This document shows positions 1-4,622 of a DNA stretch of 5,005 nt, one piece after another (the stretch's first letter is position 1; the number at the start of each line of letters is the position of its first letter). The stretch is taken from positions 1 through 5,005 of the forward strand of contig CAKUMG010000546.1 in the NCBI GenBank assembly GCA_934667465.1. Direction: 5' to 3'. The notes beneath the pieces were generated by a model. It made no database searches and was not told the origin of the DNA. It was given only the letters and a program-made list of their open reading frames with translations. Position numbers and translations under genes: made by a program. Source of the stretch: an uncultured Actinoplanes sp. Its GTDB lineage: Bacteria > Actinomycetota > Actinomycetes > Mycobacteriales > Micromonosporaceae.

Positions 1-2
1 GA

Positions 3-878
3 CTCGCACCGACCGGCGGCCCGATCCGGGACGCCGCCGACGAGATCGCCCGGGACATGATGGCGTTGCGGACCGGCCGCGGCATCCTCGGCCTGGAGAA
101 CTCCTCGGTGCTGGACGATCTCCGCGCGGCCGTGTCGCGGGCCGCCAGGGAGGCGGACGTTCTGCAGGGGGCCCTCCTGCAGCTGGAATCCCTCGACCCG
201 GGCACCGTGGCGGTGATCGCCCGGGTCCTCGGCGCCTTCCCGATCGACCAGGCGATCTCCCGCCTGGAGAAGGCGGCCTCCCTCGGCCGGGACGTCGCCA
301 TCGCCCAGGACTGGAACCGCGATCTCGGCGTGGACGCGTCGCTGCCGATCGCCCGGGCCATCCGGCAGGACGTTCAGCGGGCCCGGCACCGCCTGGCAGC
401 CCTGGCGGAGGCGCCCGCGACCTGGCGGCCACCTCTGCTGGAGCGGCAGCTGGCCCTGGACGCGGGGATGAGTCCCGCCCTGGCCCGGGCGGTCGCCGAG
501 GTGGTGAAACCGCACCCCGACGGGGACACCCGGGACACCGCGACCCGGTTCGCCGTCGCGTTGCTGCACGCCGCCACCCGCGGCAGGCCCGAGCCCGTCA
601 CCGTGGACCTCGGGGACCTCGCCGGGTGGGTGTCCCGCCGCACCGATGCCGGCGGCTCGGTGGGCCGGCTCTGCACCGCCGCCGACCCGGTCCTGTCCCG
701 CCGCGTACCGGTGACGGCCTCGAACGCCTCAGCCATGCGGGTGCCGGCCCTGGTCCTGGCGGCCGAGCTGCTGGAAGAGACCCCCGAACTCGTGCATCTG
801 GCCGCGGCGACCTGCCTGCTCCAGCGCCGGCGCACAGGCGCGCCGGTCCTCGACGCCATCGTGCTGGCGACCGCGTGA
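3..878 (+). CDS. Unrecognised helix-rich protein, C-terminal part (gene runs off left edge)
   Basis: The reading frame is open from the first bases and ends at TGA 876-878, giving at least 291 residues with no start needed inside the window. Two Met codons in a row at 57-62 could be a start, but the same frame upstream has equally good coding character and there is no Shine-Dalgarno before them, so I treat the gene as 5'-truncated by the window. The protein is rich in Ala, Leu, Arg and acidic residues in amphipathic stretches, with no predicted membrane segment, no Walker motif, no metal-binding cluster and no signal peptide in the visible part. It is probably an all-alpha cytoplasmic region, possibly the helical C-terminal half of a larger multidomain protein such as an NTPase with a sensor region; that last point is speculation. 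The third codon position is almost always G or C, which supports real coding. Function unknown. Confidence 0.8.
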   Translation, partial: LAPTGGPIRDAADEIARDMMALRTGRGILGLENSSVLDDLRAAVSRAAREADVLQGALLQLESLDPGTVAVIARVLGAFPIDQAISRLEKAASLGRDVAIAQDWNRDLGVDASLPIARAIRQDVQRARHRLAALAEAPATWRPPLLERQLALDAGMSPALARAVAEVVKPHPDGDTRDTATRFAVALLHAATRGRPEPVTVDLGDLAGWVSRRTDAGGSVGRLCTAADPVLSRRVPVTASNASAMRVPALVLAAELLEETPELVHLAAATCLLQRRRTGAPVLDAIVLATA

Positions 879-885
879 CCGGTCA
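876..885. repeat. 10-bp perfect palindrome holding both convergent stop codons
   Basis: TGACCGGTCA is its own reverse complement. Its left three bases are the TGA stop of the plus-strand gene and its right three bases are the TGA stop of the minus-strand lipoprotein gene, leaving only CCGG between them. It has no loop, so it is not a hairpin terminator. Any terminators for these two genes must lie inside the opposite coding regions. Confidence 0.85.
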
Positions 886-1770
886 GTCGGTGTCGTTGGT
901 GAGCGCCTCGTAGGCGTCGTCCACGAGCACCGGCGCGTCCGGTGCGGCCTGCGCGGCCGTCCCGCCGTACAGGGAGATCGCGATCACCAGCTCCGGATTG
1001 GGTTCCGACGTCGGGGCGGCGGAGGGGAAGGCCTGCGGGTCCACGGACGCGGGCGCCTCGAGCATGCCCGGCACCCGCACGGCGATGCGGGTCAGGCGCC
1101 CCTGGTCGTCGAGGGTGGCCTCGAACGGGACGGCCTTCGCCTTCGGCCCGTAGAAGTAGTACGGGTCGTTGTGGAACAGCCGCAGCTCCGGGTCCACCGT
1201 GGTCGCGTCGAGCGTGCCGGTGACCGTGCTGCCGTCCTTCGATGCGTCGACGACCGCACCGACCAAGGCCGAGGCGCCGGTGACGTCGGGCGCGGCCGTG
1301 GTGGGGGAGGCGGGCAGGTTCTCCATGCCGCTGATGTCCTCCGCGGCGGCCGCGGCGCGCAGGCGCTTCTCGTCGGCGCGCACCCACTGCTCGCCGTCGA
1401 GGTGCTTCATCACGGTCTGCGCGGCCTTCAGTTCGGCCGGCTTCACCCCGGCCGCCGGCTCGGCGAGCAGCTTCGCCCACTGGTCGTGGGCGTCGCCGTG
1501 GATGCGATACCGCAGGTGGTACGCGTCGCCGGCCCGGAGCACCGACGGCCCGTACTCCTGCTCGATCAGGAAGCTGCCCGGCAGCTCGACCGACCCCTCG
1601 GCCGCGGCGAACCCGGCGCGCGTGAACGTGTAGTTGCCACCCTCCACCCCGCCCAGCGCCGCGGCCAGCGCCGCCCGCCCGTCGGCGCCGTCGGGCGCGG
1701 CACCGTCATCGGCACACCCGGTGACCGCGAGCGCGGCGGCGAACAGGACGGCGATCTTCCGTACGGTCAT
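883..1770 (-). CDS. Secreted lipoprotein, possibly LppX/LprG-like (LolA-type fold)
   Basis: A 295-residue protein if started at the ATG at 1770. An in-frame ATG at 1797 would add nine residues before the signal peptide; I prefer 1770 because it puts Arg-Lys directly before the hydrophobic core, as usual. Residues 1-19 form a lipoprotein signal: n-region MTVRK, hydrophobic stretch IAVLFAAALAV, then lipobox V-T-G-C with Cys19 as the predicted lipidated residue. After it comes a short Asp/Gly/Ala-rich tether. The body alternates short beta-like stretches, including a paired FEATLDDQGRLTRIAV strand-turn-strand and a late ELVIAISLYGG strand. Together with the length, this resembles actinobacterial LppX/LprAFG lipoproteins, which carry lipids or glycolipids on the outer face of the membrane. 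The fold assignment is inference; the lipoprotein call is firm. The leader before the start has only a weak GAG-like ribosome site. The gene converges with its left neighbour and diverges from the LPMO gene. Confidence 0.87.
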   Translation of the reverse strand: MTVRKIAVLFAAALAVTGCADDGAAPDGADGRAALAAALGGVEGGNYTFTRAGFAAAEGSVELPGSFLIEQEYGPSVLRAGDAYHLRYRIHGDAHDQWAKLLAEPAAGVKPAELKAAQTVMKHLDGEQWVRADEKRLRAAAAAEDISGMENLPASPTTAAPDVTGASALVGAVVDASKDGSTVTGTLDATTVDPELRLFHNDPYYFYGPKAKAVPFEATLDDQGRLTRIAVRVPGMLEAPASVDPQAFPSAAPTSEPNPELVIAISLYGGTAAQAAPDAPVLVDDAYEALTNDTD

Positions 1771-1784
1771 GCGCCGCACTCTAA

Positions 1785-1922
1785 AACCACCCGGCAAACC
1801 GGACGCTCCCCGTCCCGCTCGCCGTGGTCAACGCGCTCGAGGACCTGCGTGCCGGGATCGTGGAGAAGGAGGGCCGCATCCGCGCGGTGAAGGAGGAGCT
1901 GGCCGGGCTCGACCGGCCCTGA
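1785..1922 (+). pseudogene. Coding-like 3' remnant of a lost gene, or a very small ORF
   Basis: The frame is open from just after an in-frame TAA (1782-1784) to TGA 1920-1922. From about 1806 its third codon positions are nearly all G or C, and the translation looks like a real protein end: LPVPLAVVNALEDLRAG followed by a charged amphipathic helix, IVEKEGRIRAVKEELAGL. There is no ATG. The only plausible starts are the adjacent GTG codons at 1824 and 1827, and no Shine-Dalgarno precedes them. The reading is therefore most likely the C-terminal tail of a decayed or rearranged gene, the 5' part having been replaced by the lipoprotein gene head. A translated peptide of about 32 residues is the alternative. 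The parent family is not recognisable. Confidence 0.45.
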
Positions 1923-1935
1923 CGGGTCGGCGATG

Positions 1936-1999
1936 GCAAACGTATCGAGATTCTTCGTTGTTTTGCTTTACTGTTAATAAGGTTGCATTTATGTTGGGC
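1936..1999 (+). promoter_or_regulatory. AT-rich island, probable promoter/operator of the LPMO gene
   Basis: This stretch is sharply richer in A and T than anything else in the window and lies 100-170 bp upstream of the LPMO start. It contains TTGTTTTGCTTTACTG followed by TTAATAAGG and CATTTATG. No pair of hexamers gives a good -35/-10 with 16-18 bp spacing; TTGCTT (1963-1968) with CATTTA (1986-1991) is 17 bp apart but weak at -10. The ACTGTTA at 1970-1976 recalls AT-rich operator-like elements I associate with secreted polysaccharide-degrading enzymes of actinomycetes, but this is recollection and not a confirmed match. It could also serve the divergent lipoprotein gene. Confidence 0.5.
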
Positions 2000-2087
2000 G
2001 TACGGCCCGGAGCATCCCCCAGCAGCGGCTCCGCGGACCCGTCCCGGGCGGGCCGGGATCCCCCGACCCCGGCCTGCCGTCCCCCAT

Positions 2088-2096
2088 GAAGAGGAG
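2088..2096 (+). promoter_or_regulatory. Strong ribosome binding site for the LPMO
   Basis: GAAGAGGAG ends 6 bases before the ATG at 2103. It is the best Shine-Dalgarno in the window and decides the start of the LPMO: the signal peptide begins right after this ATG. The frame upstream of it translates to Pro/Arg-rich nonsense, and the ATG at 2086 is out of frame. Confidence 0.85.
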
Positions 2097-2102
2097 CGCT
2101 TC

Positions 2103-2843
2103 ATGAGACGTCGCCTCGCCCTCCCCCTGCTGAGCACCGCCGCGATCGGTGCCTCGTTCTTCGTCGCCGTGGCGCCCGCCGCGGCGCACGGTTACATCTC
2201 CAGCCCGCCCAGCCGGCAGGCGAACTGTGCCAGCGGGGCCGTCGCGAACTGCGGCGACATCGTCTACGAGCCGCAGAGCGTCGAGGCGCCCAAGGGCTCG
2301 AAGCAGTGCAACGGCGGCGGCAGCCGGTTCGCGGTGCTCAACGACAACGGCCGCGCCTGGCCCGCGGCGAACGCCGGGCAGTCGGTGACTTTCAACTGGG
2401 TGCTGACCGCGCGGCATTCGACGTCCACGTGGGAGTACTTCATCGGCAACACGCTGCTCGCGTCGTTCAACGACGGGGGAGCGCAGCCCGGCGCCACCAA
2501 GTCGCACACGGTCAGCATGGGCGGGTACTCCGGGCGGCAGACCGTGCTCGCCCGGTGGAACGTAGCCGACACCGCGATGGCCTTCTACGCCTGCGTCGAC
2601 CTGAACATCGGCGGCGGAGGCACCCCGCCGCCGACCACGCCGCCACCGACCAACCCGCCGCCCACGACGCCCCCGCCGGCCACGCCGCCGCCGGCCACCG
2701 GCGTGACCTGGGCCGCGAACCGGGCGTACGCGGTCGGCAACACGGTCACCTACGGCGGGGCGAGCTACCGCTGCCGGCTGGCGCACACCTCCCTGACCGG
2801 CTGGGAGCCGCCGAACGTGCCGGCGCTGTGGGAACGGATCTGA
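2103..2843 (+). CDS. Secreted AA10 lytic polysaccharide monooxygenase with C-terminal chitin-binding module
   Basis: A 246-residue copper enzyme predicted to cut crystalline chitin oxidatively outside the cell. Residues 1-28 are a signal peptide (RRR n-region, hydrophobic core, ending APAAA), so the mature protein starts at His29 (HGYISSPPSR), as the family requires for the histidine brace. The second brace residue is His105 in LTARHST, and Phe161 in AFYACVDL is the usual axial aromatic. Tyr55 and the YEPQSVE motif, plus Ala103 two before the His, match chitin-active members such as CBP21. Cys42, 50, 69 and 164 could form two disulfides. The catalytic domain (29-169) is compact, about 140 residues. 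A Pro/Thr linker (170-200) leads to a CBM5/12-type module (201-246) with Trp203, Tyr209, Tyr217, Tyr222, Trp234 and Trp243, and the typical YxCxxAHTS and GWEPPNVPALW motifs. C1 oxidation of chitin is inferred from motifs. The 3' end overlaps the DUF305 gene. Confidence 0.96.
   Translation: MRRRLALPLLSTAAIGASFFVAVAPAAAHGYISSPPSRQANCASGAVANCGDIVYEPQSVEAPKGSKQCNGGGSRFAVLNDNGRAWPAANAGQSVTFNWVLTARHSTSTWEYFIGNTLLASFNDGGAQPGATKSHTVSMGGYSGRQTVLARWNVADTAMAFYACVDLNIGGGGTPPPTTPPPTNPPPTTPPPATPPPATGVTWAANRAYAVGNTVTYGGASYRCRLAHTSLTGWEPPNVPALWERI
2622..2699 (+). repeat. Pro/Thr linker-coding short repeats
   Basis: This stretch encodes residues 174-199 of the LPMO, five imperfect copies of a five-residue PPPxT unit (PPPTT, PPPTN, PPPTT, PPPAT, PPPAT), preceded by a Gly run. 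It is a flexible extracellular linker between the catalytic and chitin-binding domains, a likely site of O-glycosylation and of copy-number change between strains. Confidence 0.85.
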
Positions 2844-3376
2844 CGACGCGGGCCCGGGGAGCGATCCCCGGGCTCGTCCTGCTGATCATGACCGCCGCGT
2901 GTGCAACTGAACCACAGCACAACGCCGCCGACATCATGTTCGCCCAGATGAGCATCGAGTACGCGAGACAGGGCGCCCAGGTCGCCACCCCGGCCGCCAC
3001 CCGCGCCACCGACCCCCGGATCCGCGCCGTCGCCACCGAGCTCCGCGACCAGTGGCACACCGAGTCGCGGACCATGACGGGCTGGCTCGCCGACTGGGAC
3101 GCGCCCGCCACGGCCGACCCCGACGCCGGCGCGCACGCGGGTCACGGGGACCTGCACTCCCTGCGGGAGGCCGACATCGCCGAGCTGACCGCCGCCACGG
3201 GCGCGGACTTCGACCGTACGGCCGTCGGTCTGCTCCTGGGTCATCTCCACAACACCGTCGAGGTCGCCCGCATGGAGACGGCGCAGGGCAGTCATCCGCC
3301 CGCGAAGGGACTCGCCGACCGGATGACCGCCATGCGCCAGACCCAGATTCAGAGCCTGCTGAAACTTGCCGGTTAG
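2828..3376 (+). CDS. DUF305-family putative lipoprotein, overlapping the LPMO gene
   Basis: A 182-residue protein if started at GTG 2828, inside the last codons of the LPMO gene (16-bp overlap in another frame). This start is preferred because it supplies a signal sequence: Arg-containing n-region, core IPGLVLLIMTAAC, with Cys25 as a possible lipidated residue. Its lipobox (T-A-A-C) is weak. The ATG at 2888 would remove the signal. No Shine-Dalgarno is visible, so translation is probably coupled to the LPMO. Residues 31-90 and 110-180 are the two helical-hairpin halves of DUF305: NAADIMFAQM, a DPRIRAVATELRDQW helix, MTGWLADW, then GADFDRTAVGLLLGHLHNTVEVARME and a final MTAMRQTQIQSLL helix. 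Family members are extracytoplasmic four-helix proteins, some of which (CopM) bind copper through His pairs. Here the first MIPHH-like motif reads MSIEYA, so both histidines are lost, and the second is altered to GHLHNT. A His-containing connector (His103, 106, 110) remains. A role in copper handling for the LPMO is inference. Confidence 0.85.
   Translation: MGTDLTTRARGAIPGLVLLIMTAACATEPQHNAADIMFAQMSIEYARQGAQVATPAATRATDPRIRAVATELRDQWHTESRTMTGWLADWDAPATADPDAGAHAGHGDLHSLREADIAELTAATGADFDRTAVGLLLGHLHNTVEVARMETAQGSHPPAKGLADRMTAMRQTQIQSLLKLAG
2848..2877 (+). terminator. GC-rich hairpin with GCGA loop just after the LPMO stop
   Basis: GCCCGGGGA (2852-2860), loop GCGA (2861-2864), TCCCCGGGC (2865-2873) form a perfect 9-bp stem closed by a GNRA-type tetraloop. 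In RNA the stem can grow by G-U, G-C, C-G and G-U pairs to about 13 bp (2848-2877). It starts a few bases after the LPMO stop (2843) and has no U-tract. It lies within DUF305 codons 7-17, so it may be an attenuator, a 3'-end stabiliser of the LPMO message, or a brake on DUF305 translation, rather than a full terminator. Confidence 0.6.
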
Positions 3377-3439
3377 TATCGCAACCCGGGGGCAGTCCCC
3401 ATCACCGCAGCTCAAGTCGCGACCTCGGGTTGCAGTATC
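3375..3439. repeat. 53-bp unit with terminal inverted repeats, flanked by 6-bp direct repeats
   Basis: AGTATC at 3375-3380 and again at 3434-3439 exactly flank a 53-bp segment. Its ends are GCAACCCG (3381-3388) and CGGGTTGC (3426-3433), perfect inverted repeats that extend to 10 of 11 matches. Inside is a small GGGG-CAGT-CCCC hairpin (3389-3400). The pattern is that of a target-site duplication around a very short terminal-inverted-repeat element. The left direct repeat contains the last two bases of the DUF305 TAG stop. A transcript hairpin with a long loop acting in termination is the main alternative. Confidence 0.55.
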
Positions 3440-3455
3440 AGGGCGGACCGCCCTG
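3439..3455. promoter_or_regulatory. 17-bp palindrome upstream of the ATPase gene
   Basis: CAGGGCGGACCGCCCTG has perfect 8-bp arms around a central A. It lies 27 bp before the preferred ATPase start and shares its first base with the preceding direct repeat. It could be an operator for a dimeric regulator. As RNA it folds with a 7-bp stem and 3-nt loop, so a terminator for the LPMO/DUF305 transcript is equally possible; there is no U-tract. Confidence 0.55.
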
Positions 3456-3482
3456 GATCGCGTCCATGTTTGAATGATCGGC

Positions 3483-4580
3483 ATGATTCAGACGATCGCG
3501 GTCGAAGGCTATCGATCGATCCGCGACCTGACCGTCGAACTGGCGCCGCTCACCGTGGTGACCGGCGCGAACGGCAGCGGCAAATCCAGTCTCTATCGCG
3601 CTCTGCGCCTGCTGGCCGAGTCGGCGCGCAACGGCGCGGTCGCCGCGATCGCGCGCGAGGGCGGCCTGCGGTCCACGCGCTGGGCCGGCCCGCCCGGCAA
3701 GTCCGGCCCGGTCTCGATCCGTCTCGGTTTCGCCGGCGACGGTGACGGTTACGCCGTCGACCTCGGTCTGCCCGTGCCGAGCGGCTCGATCTTCGGCAAC
3801 GACCCGGAGATCAAACGCGAGGTCCTCTTCTCCGGTCCGCTGCTGCGCCCGTCCGGGGTGCTCGCCGACCGCGCCGGCCCGCTGATCTCGGTTCGCAACG
3901 GCCGGCGTATGGAACCCGCGCTGGAGGCGGTCGCGCCGTACGACAGCATGCTCGGCCAGTACGCCGACGGACCGCTGATCAGGATGCGCGAGCGGATCCG
4001 GGGCTGGCGCTTCTACGACCACCTGCGCACGGACGCGGAGGCACCGGCACGCCGCGCCACGATCGGTACGCGCACGCCGATCCTCGGTCACGACGGCGGT
4101 GATCTGGCCGCCGCGCTGCAGACGATCCGCGAGGTCGGCGTGCACGGCGAGCTGTCCGGCGCGATCGACGCCGCGTTCCCGGGAAGCCGGATCGGGATCA
4201 GCGACGACGAGGAGGGCCGGTTGTGGCTCACGCTCACCCAGCCCGGCCTGCGCCGCCCGCTCGGCACCACCGAGCTCTCCGACGGCACGCTGCGTTACCT
4301 GCTGCTGGTCGCGGCGCTGCTCACGCCGCGCCCGCCGGAGCTGCTGGTGCTCAACGAGCCGGAGACCAGCCTGCACCCGGACCTGCTGGCGCCGCTCGCC
4401 GGCCTGATCACCACGGCTGCCAAGCGCTGCCAGATCCTGGTGGTCACGCATGCGCCCGCGCTTGCGGACGCGCTCGGCGACGACGCGCACCGGATCGAGC
4501 TGATCAAGGATGAGGGCGAGACCCGGGTGGCCGGCCTGGGCCGATTCGAGGCTCCCGCCTGGCAGTGGCCGAAACGCTGA
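3483..4580 (+). CDS. Stand-alone RecF/ABC-like AAA ATPase (AAA_21 type, predicted ATPase family)
   Basis: A 365-residue soluble ATPase if started at ATG 3483; an in-frame ATG at 3474 adds three residues. I prefer 3483 because MIQTIAVEGYRSI matches the usual family beginning. Neither start has a Shine-Dalgarno, so a leaderless message is possible. Using the 3483 start, Walker A is GANGSGKS at residues 28-35. The ABC-type signature is LSDGT at 265-269, Walker B is LLVLNEPE at 287-294 followed by TSLHP, and the H-loop is VVTH with His323. This order is typical of SMC/RecF-like ATPases that dimerise around ATP. The insert between Walker A and the signature is about 230 residues of mixed alpha/beta with no long coiled coil. 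There is no TOPRIM or other nuclease domain, unlike OLD proteins. The C-terminus AWQWPKR appears typical of this family. Its substrate is unknown; DNA maintenance or phage defence are both conceivable. It converges with the right-hand gene. Confidence 0.92.
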   Translation: MIQTIAVEGYRSIRDLTVELAPLTVVTGANGSGKSSLYRALRLLAESARNGAVAAIAREGGLRSTRWAGPPGKSGPVSIRLGFAGDGDGYAVDLGLPVPSGSIFGNDPEIKREVLFSGPLLRPSGVLADRAGPLISVRNGRRMEPALEAVAPYDSMLGQYADGPLIRMRERIRGWRFYDHLRTDAEAPARRATIGTRTPILGHDGGDLAAALQTIREVGVHGELSGAIDAAFPGSRIGISDDEEGRLWLTLTQPGLRRPLGTTELSDGTLRYLLLVAALLTPRPPELLVLNEPETSLHPDLLAPLAGLITTAAKRCQILVVTHAPALADALGDDAHRIELIKDEGETRVAGLGRFEAPAWQWPKR

Positions 4581-4587
4581 TGAGAGA

Positions 4588-4611
4588 GGGTACGGACGCA
4601 TTCCGGTACCC
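4588..4611. terminator. Hairpin between convergent genes, probable bidirectional terminator
   Basis: GGGTAC (4588-4593) pairs with GTACCC (4606-4611). Inside, GGA (4594-4596) pairs with TCC (4602-4604) past one bulged G, closing on a 5-nt loop, for a total of about 9 bp. It fills most of the 42-bp gap between the ATPase stop (4580) and the stop of the minus-strand gene (4623). No U-tract follows on either strand, which is common for actinomycete terminators. Confidence 0.65.
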
Positions 4612-4622
4612 CTTCCGCGGCC

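Noticed and set aside
374..1480. Long minus-strand frame of 368 codons
   Set aside because: Its product is Arg/Gly/Ala-rich low-complexity sequence and it lies across the real plus-strand gene and the lipoprotein gene; a typical high-GC shadow frame.
1171..1890. Plus-strand frames over the lipoprotein gene (also 1169-1633)
   Set aside because: They are shadows of a lipoprotein with a clear signal peptide and lipobox; their products are Arg/Gly-rich.
1983..2102. TTG-initiated N-terminal extension of the LPMO
   Set aside because: A strong ribosome site before ATG 2103 and the signal peptide right after it fix the start. The extension is Pro/Arg-rich, and the mature enzyme must begin at His29.
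1771..2102. DasR- or CebR-type operator for chitin/cellulose control
   Set aside because: I looked for TGGTCTAGACCA-like and TGGGAGCGCTCCCA-like palindromes in the spacer and saw none, even loosely.
2103..2186. Twin-arginine (Tat) signal on the LPMO
   Set aside because: There is an RRR n-region, but the residues after it (LALPL) do not follow the Tat consensus closely; a Sec-type signal is the simpler reading, though Tat is not excluded.
2622..2699. CCGCCG-rich repeats as a possible CRISPR or tandem regulatory repeat
   Set aside because: The repeats are in frame and encode the PPPxT linker between the two LPMO domains; there are no spacers.
2306..2827. Long N-terminal extension of the DUF305 frame
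   Set aside because: It is out of frame inside the LPMO, is His/Arg-rich, and would bury the signal sequence; the domain begins well after 2828.
3466..3476. Tiny ATG-TTT-GAA-TGA leader ORF overlapping the ATPase start at 3474
   Set aside because: Three codons without a ribosome site; it could couple translation to ATG 3474, but nothing else supports it.
3438..4601. Minus-strand frame of 387 codons opposite the ATPase
   Set aside because: The plus strand encodes complete Walker A, signature, Walker B and H-loop motifs; the antisense product is Arg/Ala/Gln-rich without domains.
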